A stretch of DNA of 64,000 bases from Tenuibacillus multivorans (GTDB lineage Bacteria > Bacillota > Bacilli > Bacillales > Alkalibacillaceae): positions 356,536 through 420,535 of the forward strand of contig NZ_FNIG01000002.1 in assembly GCF_900103915.1 (NCBI RefSeq), written 5' to 3'. The notes under the pieces were generated by a model, which was not told the origin of the DNA, ran no database searches, and saw nothing but the letters and a program-made list of their open reading frames with translations. Both the position numbers and the translations under genes were made by a program. Shown here piece after piece: positions 7,896 to 15,235 of the stretch; position 1 is the first letter of the stretch, and every line of letters starts with the position of its first letter.

Positions 7896-7912
7896 ACTTC
7901 TCTACCATTTTT
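7881..7912 (+). terminator. Terminator overlapping the excisionase stop codon
   Basis: The arms GGTGGAGAAG (last sense codons) and CTTCTCTACC pair over ten positions with one G-U, a six-base loop ATTAAA containing the stop, and then ATTTTT. It separates excisionase from integrase transcripts. A ribosome terminating at the stop would cover the left arm, so translation could affect read-through. Confidence 0.75.
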
Positions 7913-7941
7913 ATAATGATTTATGATTGGAGGAGAAATTG

Positions 7942-9135
7942 ATGTTCAGTGGATCAATAGGTAAAGATGAAAAAACTTCTACATGGTATTTCGTCATTGA
8001 ACTAGGTAAAGGTATTGATGGTAAACGCAAACAAAAGAGAAAACGAGGATATAAAACGAAGAAAGAAGCTCAAAAAGCGTTAACAGAGATGCTACACCAA
8101 CTTAATACTGGGACTTATATTGAGCCGAAAAACATACCCTTAAATGAATACCTCAATGAATGGTTAAAGAACAAACAATTAACGCTACGTGATAGTACAT
8201 TTAAGAAATACAGTTGGTTAATGAATAAACACATTATCCCTCATATTGGTGAAATTCAATTACCTAACTTAACTCCATCGCATGTTCAACAACTTTATCA
8301 CAAACTTAGTTATGAAAAAGGGCTATCGAATGAAAATGTCCGAGCAGCACATAAAGTGTTAAGCCAGGCACTGAGACAAGCAGTTAAATTTGAATACATC
8401 CCTAAAAACGTGACTGAGTTTATAGAACTACCTAAAGTGCAGAAAAAAGAAGTTGAGGTTTGGGATTTAGATGAGGTTAAGCAATTTCTTGAAGTCACTA
8501 AAGACAACAGATACCATATTGACTACCTTATTGCTTTGAATACAGGTATGAGGCAAGGTGAAATATTAGGATTACGATGGAAGGATATTGATTTTGGACG
8601 TAGTATTTTGAATGTACGCCAAACATTAGATCATTATGGCAAATTACACAATTCTACTAAAACGGCTTCAAGCGCTAGACAAATCGCACTACCACCACAA
8701 CTAATTAAAGAATTGAATAAACATAAAACTGTACAAACAGAAGAGAAACTCAAAGCTGGTAACATATATGAGAATCATGATTTAGTTGTTTGTACATCAG
8801 TTGGTACACCACTTCATCCTAGAAATCTATTGCGTAACTTTAAATCTCAAGTTAAAAAAGCAGGATTAAAGAAAATCCGCTTCCATGATCTAAGACATAC
8901 CCATGCTTCGCTCTTACTCAAACAAGGAGCACATCCTAAAGTCGTATCAGAGAGGCTAGGTCATGCAGATACTCGAATTACATTAGATACCTATAGTCAC
9001 CTCCTCCCTAACATGCAAGAAGAAACAGCCGAACAATTTGGTGCAATGTTATTTGGTAGTGATTCTTGCAATAAGGATACTATTAGAGAAATAAAACTAT
9101 CATACAGTATTAGAAATCTTATGAATGCCATATAG
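7942..9135 (+). CDS. int: Tyrosine-family site-specific integrase
   Basis: This protein of about 397 residues has an N-terminal AP2-like arm-binding domain (WYFVIELGKGIDGKRKQKRK), a SAM-like core-binding domain at about residues 65-165, and a C-terminal catalytic domain. Visible catalytic residues are Arg near 204 (NTGMRQGEILGLRW), HxxR near 315 (HDLRHTHASLL), the LGH motif, and Tyr near 351 (LDTYSHL). The start is the ATG at 7942 with GGAGGAGA upstream; an upstream TTG at 7927 has no site. The enzyme inserts the element at the 3' end of tRNA-Val(GAC), whose copy lies about 1 kb downstream at 10170. It is followed by a strong terminator. Confidence 0.95.
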   Translation: MFSGSIGKDEKTSTWYFVIELGKGIDGKRKQKRKRGYKTKKEAQKALTEMLHQLNTGTYIEPKNIPLNEYLNEWLKNKQLTLRDSTFKKYSWLMNKHIIPHIGEIQLPNLTPSHVQQLYHKLSYEKGLSNENVRAAHKVLSQALRQAVKFEYIPKNVTEFIELPKVQKKEVEVWDLDEVKQFLEVTKDNRYHIDYLIALNTGMRQGEILGLRWKDIDFGRSILNVRQTLDHYGKLHNSTKTASSARQIALPPQLIKELNKHKTVQTEEKLKAGNIYENHDLVVCTSVGTPLHPRNLLRNFKSQVKKAGLKKIRFHDLRHTHASLLLKQGAHPKVVSERLGHADTRITLDTYSHLLPNMQEETAEQFGAMLFGSDSCNKDTIREIKLSYSIRNLMNAI

Positions 9136-9143
9136 ACACATAA

Positions 9144-9175
9144 CATAGAGAGGGTTTTCCTCTCTATGTTTATTT
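9144..9175 (+). terminator. Terminator of the integrase gene
   Basis: CATAGAGAGG and CCTCTCTATG pair perfectly around GTTTT, and TTTATTTAATTTT follows. Confidence 0.85.
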
Positions 9176-9178
9176 AAT

Positions 9179-9215
9179 TTTAGGGTTGCACGAATTTAAT
9201 TAGATGAACCCTAAA
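9179..9215. repeat. Perfect 9-bp inverted repeat
   Basis: TTTAGGGTT and AACCCTAAA are separated by 19 bp, between the integrase and the cargo gene at 9276. It could be an operator for the 9276 gene or an integrase arm site; nothing shows which. Confidence 0.45.
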
Positions 9216-9275
9216 TGATTATGTTAATATGAATTTATAATTTATTAACAGGAATTTGAAATAAAGGTGATATAT

Positions 9276-10016
9276 ATGTCATTCACTCAGATGTTTTTAG
9301 GGTCAGTTTTTGGAACAACTCTAATTGCTCTAATAGTTTATGGATTAAGAATATATATTAAAAAGGTTACACAGAATTACTTTGATAAAAACATTGAAAA
9401 TCATAGACATGAACTTACTAAAACATTAAAAGAAATCGAATTTGACTATCAAAGGAAGATTGAGGATTTTTCTTTATATACTCAAAAACGTCACAGCATA
9501 TATGCAGAGTTATATCAAAAACTTAACCAAGCTGTTATGGATATCAAAACAGCAACTGCTTCATTTAGGACTTATCCTTTTCCAGAAGTTCCCAAACCTG
9601 ATAAATCTGATTTAAAAAAGGTACTGGAGAAGGAAGGATTTGATGATGAACAAATAATCAATGTTATAAACAAATGGCAAGTTGGCTCTTTAGAAGGTAG
9701 AAATGAAGCTACTAGATTATTTGACGCAAAAAGGTTAAAAAAAGCAGATCAATCTAGAGTTGAGGCAAATCAATATTTTCTTAAATCTGAATTATATTTA
9801 AATGAAGAATTATCCTGTTTAATAGATGAAGCATTAAAAATCATATTTCATATGTGCATTGACGAGAGTAGTTCAATTGAATACCCTGGTTCAGAGGCAG
9901 CAAAAGAAAAGTGGAAAAATCACAAAGAAAACAGTGAAATACTAGAGAAAAAAATTATAGAAATAAAAAAGCAAATGAGAAAAGAGTTAAGTATCGGTGA
10001 CTATTCTCACACATAA
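9276..10016 (+). CDS. Membrane-anchored coiled-coil protein, element cargo
   Basis: This 246-residue protein starts at an ATG at 9276 preceded by AAAGGTGA. It has one N-terminal membrane segment (LGSVFGTTLIALIVYGLRIY), then a long charged helix (ELTKTLKEIEFDYQRKIEDF) and a helical C-terminal half ending in a lysine-rich coiled coil (EKKIIEIKKQMRKEL). No enzyme motif is present and no family is recognised. It lies between the integrase and the attachment site, where islands often carry single cargo genes such as defence or exclusion proteins. Any such role is inference from position. Confidence 0.7.
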   Translation: MSFTQMFLGSVFGTTLIALIVYGLRIYIKKVTQNYFDKNIENHRHELTKTLKEIEFDYQRKIEDFSLYTQKRHSIYAELYQKLNQAVMDIKTATASFRTYPFPEVPKPDKSDLKKVLEKEGFDDEQIINVINKWQVGSLEGRNEATRLFDAKRLKKADQSRVEANQYFLKSELYLNEELSCLIDEALKIIFHMCIDESSSIEYPGSEAAKEKWKNHKENSEILEKKIIEIKKQMRKELSIGDYSHT

Positions 10017-10027
10017 TATTTGTCTAT

Positions 10028-10051
10028 TTTGTGGTCACATTTGTGGTCACA
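10028..10051. repeat. Tandem 12-bp direct repeat near the attachment site
   Basis: TTTGTGGTCACA occurs twice head to tail without a gap, about 120 bp before the tRNA fragment. Short direct repeats in this position are typical of arm-type binding sites of tyrosine integrases. The assignment is inference. Confidence 0.55.
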
Positions 10052-10169
10052 TAAATCAAATAATTACCGAAAACCCTAGGAAACTATCAAAACAATAAAA
10101 CGTCTTAAACCCTTGATATGAGTAGTGTTACGGACATTTCTAGTAATACTAGGTTATACGCCTAAACGT

Positions 10170-10212
10170 CTTGACAGGGTGGAGGTCGGTGGTTCGAGCC
10201 CACTCGGAGTCA
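10170..10212 (+). mobile_element. attR: Right attachment site: 3' part of tRNA-Val(GAC)
   Basis: The 43 nt correspond to tRNA positions from the last base of the 5' anticodon stem to the discriminator base. They read TTGACAG (anticodon loop, GAC), GGTGG, AGGTC, the T-arm GGTGG-TTCGAGC-CCACT, then CGGAGTC and A. There is no 5' half, so this is not a working tRNA gene. It is the copy of the target left at one end by a tyrosine integrase. The intact tRNA-Val should lie at the other end of the element, beyond position 1. Whether the end is named attL or attR is convention. Confidence 0.88.
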
Positions 10213-10579
10213 TAGGGTGCCAAACCTAACTAGACCTCCCTCGCCCACTGGACCCGGGAGGTCTTTTCATGTTTAAACTCTTTATAATATTTGAATCATA
10301 CACAATATGATCATAAACTAACTTATGATCGTTACTTCGATTGCATTTTTCTTAAGATATCCAATTAATTCTTCACTCTCAAATAAGGATTGCTCAAAGA
10401 AATTGATAAATTATAAGGGTCTAAAAACAAAGATGAATCTTGTTCGACACCTATATTTATAAAGCCTATTGCCTTTGATCTTTATCTATTATTCATGCTG
10501 TATTCACACGCTTTTGCAATAAGATAAATAAATCAAATTTCACTTATATCCCCCTAAAACCTTACAAACAAATCATTCT
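10213..10579. other. Gene-free flank right of the element
   Basis: Chromosomal DNA begins here. It holds the terminator at 10233-10267 and a perfect inverted repeat, GATCATAA N6 TTATGATC, at 10309-10330. No gene or other signal is seen. Confidence 0.6.
10233..10267 (+). terminator. Terminator of the original tRNA-Val gene
   Basis: GACCTCCC and GGGAGGTC pair perfectly and are followed by TTTT. It lies 20 bp after the tRNA fragment, so it was very probably the terminator of the tRNA gene before the element inserted. Confidence 0.85.
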
Positions 10580-11470
10580 TTAATAACTCTGTATCCCAAA
10601 CTTCAATAATTTCTTTGGCAAAATGTCATCTAGATTTTGAATATCGGTATCGTTAAGTTCTATTAAATTAAATTCGTATTTTTTGTATATTTCCAACTTC
10701 GTCTTTTTACGTTGTATGTATTTAGGATCATTTTCATATCCCCAGTATTCAATATAAACCTTGCCCACTGGTAAATAAAAATCAGTGTAGACTTCTTCCT
10801 CAATAGGAAGTCTTCTTTCATATGCATGAGCTATCTCAGACATATACAGCCAATTATCAATAAGCATTTCAGCTTTAGACCTTACAAAATGGCCATCAGC
10901 AGCTCTGTGTTTTGCGATAAATTTCTCTCTAAAACCTCCTTCTTCATTGGACTCAATTTTGGGTTCAGAGCTTCCTTCTTTTATTTCTTCAATCGTTTCG
11001 ACCAGACGTTTGTTTTTTAGTATAGTCTCAGGCCATTTAACATAAGGAACTCTTGTTTTATTGTGCTCAAGTTGCTTACCTCCAAGGCTTTTCCCTAATT
11101 TTGTTGTAATCCAGCCTTTTCTGTCTTTTTCAATCCATCCTAGCTCTGAAAGTATAGGATTTATCCTTAATCTCGATACATCAAATTCTTCAGCCAATTT
11201 TGTTGTAGATAAATACTTTTCTTTAATATTGTTCTCTTTAAGATCAGAATCCTCCATAACCGTTGATGGCCATGCAATCCATTGACGATCTCCTCTTGAT
11301 TTTAATTGACCACCTTTTGCTTTACCTTTCTCAGTAAGCACCCATTGTTCATCAACTCTATCAATCCAATTACTTCTTAGTAATTGTTTAAACATTTCTT
11401 TAGTACTTATGTTCATTTCTTTAGAAAGATTAGTAGATGATAAATATCTAACTTTCGTTGTGTTTCTCAA
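10580..11470 (-). CDS. Two winged-helix-like repeats plus PD-(D/E)XK-like nuclease domain
   Basis: This 296-residue protein starts at a TTG with GGAGGTATTCAG before it. Residues about 6-71 and 82-150 are a clear internal duplication: YLSSTNLSKEMNIS matches YLSTTKLAEEFDVS, KGKAKGGQ matches LGKSLGGK, and IAWPSTVM matches VKWPETIL. The C-terminal 110 residues contain RSKAEMLIDNWLY, YTDFYLP, VYIEYWG and a following KTKLEIYKK, matching the E...D...ExW...K layout of Vsr- or RecB-like nucleases. It probably binds and cuts DNA. Related proteins exist but have no defined role, and some carry a misleading glycerol kinase label. It lies 370 bp outside the element. Confidence 0.75.
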   Translation of the reverse strand: MRNTTKVRYLSSTNLSKEMNISTKEMFKQLLRSNWIDRVDEQWVLTEKGKAKGGQLKSRGDRQWIAWPSTVMEDSDLKENNIKEKYLSTTKLAEEFDVSRLRINPILSELGWIEKDRKGWITTKLGKSLGGKQLEHNKTRVPYVKWPETILKNKRLVETIEEIKEGSSEPKIESNEEGGFREKFIAKHRAADGHFVRSKAEMLIDNWLYMSEIAHAYERRLPIEEEVYTDFYLPVGKVYIEYWGYENDPKYIQRKKTKLEIYKKYEFNLIELNDTDIQNLDDILPKKLLKFGIQSY

Positions 11471-11634
11471 CTGAATACCTCCATATATAATCTATTTAGA
11501 TTACTCCAAGTATATATTTCGACATTAATTGTTAAATTGTTCCAAAAATCCCTGATAATAAAATTAGGACTCTTTATAAAGAGTTCGTAATCCACCTTAT
11601 TGTACTTGAACCCCATTCTTGTATACAGTAATTA

Positions 11635-12174
11635 TTAATTCTCTACTGATTGCTGTTCTCCAAAAGTACGGTAATCCAACTCTTCCAATAGTTGTTCTCT
11701 ATCTTGTCGTTTAATCTGTCCCCATACAATATTAAATAGAGGTAGGTTCATCTTTGTATTCATTTGATAGAGTTTTCTCATTTTATTAGACATGAGTTTA
11801 CTATATTTATCTTCGTCATTTAATATAATTCCAATGAATTTATTATTATTCATCTTATAAACATCGAATGCTTCTATATCGTCCCACTTAATCTGGAACT
11901 GATCCATAGCAGTAACATTAATAATTAAATATTCCTCCGTAAGGGTCAGGTATGGGTATGAGTTTGTGTTTCCGAATTTCCTTGCAACTAAGAAGAGACA
12001 TAAGATAAAAATCACTGAGATAAATATGCCGAGGACGCCAAATACATAATCACCTTCATTAAAACCTACACCACTAACTAAGACACCTAATAATAAAAAT
12101 ATTAAACTTCCAACAAAAAGTAAGACGTTTCTTACCCTTGATTCGTAAAAATGCATTTCTTGTGAATTTTCCAT
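11635..12174 (-). CDS. Membrane protein with PH-like C-terminal domain
   Basis: This 179-residue protein has two membrane segments at about residues 17-60 (VLLFVGSLIFLLLGVLVSGV, then VFGVLGIFISVIFILCLFLV). A soluble part follows with the pattern YLTLTEEYLIIN, then IKWDDIEAFDVYKM, which is typical of small bacterial PH-like domain proteins such as the STM3941 type. The function of these is unknown. The gene is alone, between the nuclease gene and the divergent GH18 gene, and has its own RBS (GAGGGAGGG). Confidence 0.7.
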   Translation of the reverse strand: MENSQEMHFYESRVRNVLLFVGSLIFLLLGVLVSGVGFNEGDYVFGVLGIFISVIFILCLFLVARKFGNTNSYPYLTLTEEYLIINVTAMDQFQIKWDDIEAFDVYKMNNNKFIGIILNDEDKYSKLMSNKMRKLYQMNTKMNLPLFNIVWGQIKRQDREQLLEELDYRTFGEQQSVEN

Positions 12175-12417
12175 TTTATTCCCTCCCTCAAATTCGTTAT
12201 AGGCTATAATAAGATAATAGTCAAGACTTTAACGGGAATAATTTTCCCTTTATTCAAAAAAATGCAAGTCCGCTGACATCTAACCTTTTTAAACCTGACA
12301 CTAATTCCTAAGATAATATTGTTAAAATCCCCATTCATTAAACTTCTAATTGCATATTTGACTATTTACGTGAATATCGTTAAAAAGAAGTTTTCGTCAT
12401 CAATGGGAGGTTAACAA

Positions 12418-13536
12418 TTGTTTATACACACGGTTCAACACGGAGATTCTCTGTATTCTATAAGTAACAGTTTTAATATTCCCGTAGAACAACTGCGAAG
12501 TGTAAATGGTTTAGAGGTAACAACGATTGTCCCAGGTCAGGCAATACTTATTCCACTGTATCAATATACTGTACTGCCCGGAGATACACTCTCCAGTATT
12601 GCTAGAAAGGCATTTGTCCCTTTAGATCAGTTACGTGCAGCCAACCCAAATGTCAATCCTTACTTATTACAACCCGGCATGCAAATCACTATTCCCGATA
12701 TATCAAAATATGTGGCCAGTACTTTAAGTTTTTATGTTGTTCGTAGTCCCGAACTTGATAAAGCCTTAATTAATGACTTTGCCCCCTATTCAACTTATAT
12801 ATCTATTTTTGAATATCGTTTTGGTATGAATGGCGATATTATTAACGAATTAAATGACATCCCTGCCATTGAAGTAAGTTGGGAAAGTGGGGTTAACATT
12901 GACTTTGAACAAATTCGCGGTGCCGACCGCGACCTTTATATAGGTTTCTTACGCCTACTCAAGGAGCGACTACAATCAGAGGGCCATGTGTTAACTGTTG
13001 CGGTCCCTGCCAAAACCGGTGAGGATATATCATGGTTGGCAGGTTATGATTATGGTGGAATCGGTTCTGTTGTCGATTACATGTTTATTATGGCCTATGA
13101 CTGGCATTATCCTGGAAGTGAACCTGGACCTGTTGCACCGATTAATAATGTTAGAAGTACGATTGAGTTTGCAATCAATAAGGTACCTCGGAAGAAAATT
13201 ATACTTGGCGTCCCCCTCTATGGATATGACTGGTCCTTACCTTATGAATCTGGGTCCGAAGTATCAGCGATATCGAATCAAGATGCAATAGATACGGCTA
13301 TGCTGTATCTCTCACCTATTCAATATTCAGAGGAAGTTGCAACACCATTTTTTCGTTACCAGGATGATCAAGGTCAAGTACATGAAGTGTGGTTTGAAGA
13401 TGTGAGAAGTATGAGTAGGAAAATGCAACTAGTCCAAGAATATGGCTTACAAGGGATCGGTGCTTGGCAATTAACGCTTGGTTTTACTGCAGGACCATGG
13501 GTGTTAACGAAGTTTTTTACTGTTAGAAAAGTTTAA
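12418..13536 (+). CDS. LysM-GH18 spore-lysis-type protein with internal deletion
   Basis: This 372-residue protein starts at a TTG with GGGAGG nearby. Two LysM domains (VQHGDSLYSISNSFNIPVEQ and VLPGDTLSSIARKAFVPLDQ) bind peptidoglycan. A GH18 domain follows with the catalytic motif VNIDFEQI and the late motif GIGAWQL, as in SleL/YaaH enzymes that act on spore cortex fragments during germination. In relatives about 45-50 residues, including a TNF strand, stand between the strand ending AAREYGV and the NIDFE motif. Here AIEVSWESG joins NIDFEQI directly. Two barrel strands therefore seem missing, in frame, and activity is doubtful. Confidence 0.85.
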   Translation: MFIHTVQHGDSLYSISNSFNIPVEQLRSVNGLEVTTIVPGQAILIPLYQYTVLPGDTLSSIARKAFVPLDQLRAANPNVNPYLLQPGMQITIPDISKYVASTLSFYVVRSPELDKALINDFAPYSTYISIFEYRFGMNGDIINELNDIPAIEVSWESGVNIDFEQIRGADRDLYIGFLRLLKERLQSEGHVLTVAVPAKTGEDISWLAGYDYGGIGSVVDYMFIMAYDWHYPGSEPGPVAPINNVRSTIEFAINKVPRKKIILGVPLYGYDWSLPYESGSEVSAISNQDAIDTAMLYLSPIQYSEEVATPFFRYQDDQGQVHEVWFEDVRSMSRKMQLVQEYGLQGIGAWQLTLGFTAGPWVLTKFFTVRKV

Positions 13537-13630
13537 TAGAGTAAGCACCTACTTTGTTCTCATGAACCCAATTAGACATATATTTTAAAAAGACTATAAT
13601 AAGTTACAAATATAGGAAAGGGGAATACGA

Positions 13631-14401
13631 ATGAACAATCGAAATTTTCGCGTGATTGACTTAAGTACACCGCTAAACAACAACCTTAAAGAACCGATGC
13701 CACCGAAGATAGATTACATGAAGCATGAGGAAGGTGCTGTACAAGCTTCCCATGTGTTAGGGCTAAAACCTGATGATTTTCCAGAAAGTAAAGCCTGGGC
13801 TACTGAAGAGGTGACGTTAACGACTCACACGGGTACCCATGTGGATGCACCTTGGCACTATTGGCCGACGTCTGAGGGTGAAAGAGCAAGAACCATCGAT
13901 GAATTGCCTTTAGAATGGTTTTATGGTCATGGGGTTCTCTTTGACTTCAGTGATAAAGAAATAGGTTATGAGATTACGACTGATGATTTTAAACAGAAGC
14001 TAGAAGAGATGAAATATGAACTAAAGCCATATGACATTGTGTTAGTCCGAACAGATGCGGATAAAAAGATCTATGAGGACAACTATGCATTTATTCATGC
14101 AGGGGTCTCTGAGGAAGCAACGAGATGGTTGATTGATCAAGGCATCAAGGTCATGGGTACTGATGGTTGGGGGTGGGATATCCCACTAAACCTGCAAGCC
14201 CAAGATTATAAGAGTAATCCTAGAGATGGCGTACTTTGGGCTGCGCATTATGTTGGAAAGGACAAGGAATATTGTCAAATTGAGAAGTTGGCTAACTTGG
14301 AACAACTCCCAATGAACTATGGATTTGAAGTATCCGTCTTCCCGATTAAGATAAAAGGAGCAAGTGCGGGTTGGGCACGCCCTGTTGCGATTATCAGATA
14401 G
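13631..14401 (+). CDS. Cyclase-family (kynurenine-formamidase-like) hydrolase
   Basis: This 256-residue protein has the metal-binding signature HTGTHVDAPWHY at about residues 66-77, which defines the cyclase/DUF1989-unrelated kynurenine formamidase-like family. It also has VRTDADKK and GTDGWGWD, where the family carries further active-site residues. Members hydrolyse cyclic amides or formyl compounds with zinc or manganese. The substrate here cannot be told. The gene is alone, with GGAAAGGGG before the ATG and a terminator at 14449. A larger variant subfamily with a D-G-W-G-W motif fits it better than true KynB. Confidence 0.85.
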   Translation: MNNRNFRVIDLSTPLNNNLKEPMPPKIDYMKHEEGAVQASHVLGLKPDDFPESKAWATEEVTLTTHTGTHVDAPWHYWPTSEGERARTIDELPLEWFYGHGVLFDFSDKEIGYEITTDDFKQKLEEMKYELKPYDIVLVRTDADKKIYEDNYAFIHAGVSEEATRWLIDQGIKVMGTDGWGWDIPLNLQAQDYKSNPRDGVLWAAHYVGKDKEYCQIEKLANLEQLPMNYGFEVSVFPIKIKGASAGWARPVAIIR

Positions 14402-14448
14402 AGTTCCTTTTCTTTAATCGAACGTTGATAAAAAATAAGAATTGTCAT

Positions 14449-14487
14449 AGCCTAAGTTCCTTATTTCCAGGATCTTAGGCTTTTATT
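14449..14487 (+). terminator. Terminator of the cyclase gene
   Basis: AGCCTAAGTTCC and GGATCTTAGGCT pair with one mismatch, followed by TTTATTT. Confidence 0.8.
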
Positions 14488-14503
14488 TGTTAACCGCTTC
14501 ACC

Positions 14504-15070
14504 TTATTCAAAGTAATAAAGCCCATAATTCGCAAAGCAACTAATCATGACGGCCATTTCTTTAGGTGATTGGTCCATATCATTGTCAATCCAATCTTTA
14601 ATCACATTGACGGCTCCGCTCACCGTAAATGTACTGAGGTACCGTGAGTGGTCCTCGTCTAAATGGTTGACGTCCCTCCAATTATTCATCATAAATCGTT
14701 GAGCGATGTCCATGAGTCGTTTTTCAAAAGTGGGATCACCATGTTCACTTAATAAGGTTTGAATCATCCATTTATTTTTAGCGATATACTCGAGTAATCT
14801 TTGTGACATCTGTAGCGATTCTTCTTCGATTATAAAGCTATGACTACTTAAGTACTGATTGATGTCCTCTGCAATTTCTTCTTCGATTTTATCCAGTAAG
14901 TCATATTGGTCGGCATAATGCGTATAAAAAGTAGAGCGATTAATATCAGCTATTTCGCATATTTCTTTCACCGTAATACTCGAAACTGGTTTTTCATTCA
15001 TGATTGAAATTAAACTTTCCTTCAATACTTTACGTGTATATTTTTTTCGTCGATCTAATTTCTCACTCAC
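14504..15070 (-). CDS. TetR/AcrR-family regulator of the divergent efflux operon
   Basis: The N-terminal HTH reads SSITVKEICEIADINRSTFY-THY, the TetR signature; the C-terminal part is the TetR_C_33-like helical domain. I choose the GTG at 15070 because GAAGGG stands nine bases before it; ATG at 15079 and GTG at 15112 are alternatives. It faces away from the RND transporter gene at 15236 across a region with two inverted repeats, so it probably represses that operon and itself. The effector is unknown. Confidence 0.88.
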   Translation of the reverse strand: MSEKLDRRKKYTRKVLKESLISIMNEKPVSSITVKEICEIADINRSTFYTHYADQYDLLDKIEEEIAEDINQYLSSHSFIIEEESLQMSQRLLEYIAKNKWMIQTLLSEHGDPTFEKRLMDIAQRFMMNNWRDVNHLDEDHSRYLSTFTVSGAVNVIKDWIDNDMDQSPKEMAVMISCFANYGLYYFE

Positions 15071-15106
15071 CTTCAACATCCCTTCAGTGACAATTTTGTT
15101 GCAATC

Positions 15107-15130
15107 CAACACAAAACCAATAAAGTGTTG
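15107..15130. promoter_or_regulatory. Candidate TetR operator 1
   Basis: CAACAC and GTGTTG are separated by 12 bp, close to the start region of the TetR gene. A second related repeat lies at 15159, sharing the TGTTG/CAACA half-site. Confidence 0.45.
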
Positions 15131-15158
15131 TTTAACTTACGCTATTTACTAAACTGTT

Positions 15159-15174
15159 TGTTGAATATCCAACA
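15159..15174. promoter_or_regulatory. Candidate TetR operator 2
   Basis: TGTTG-AATATC-CAACA is an inverted repeat 62 bp before the transporter start. The half-site equals that of the repeat at 15107, which supports a shared regulator. Confidence 0.5.
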
Positions 15175-15235
15175 CGGTGTCTATTACAATGATAAAGTGT
15201 AATAAAGGTTTTATGCAAGAGAGGATGACCCCTGA

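Noticed and set aside
10141..10212. Functional tRNA gene at the tRNA-Val-like sequence
   Set aside because: Only the part from the anticodon loop to the discriminator base is present; no acceptor 5' strand, D-arm or 5' anticodon stem fits upstream.
10309..10330. Operator at GATCATAA-N6-TTATGATC
   Set aside because: The repeat is perfect, but no gene starts near it, so no role can be supported.
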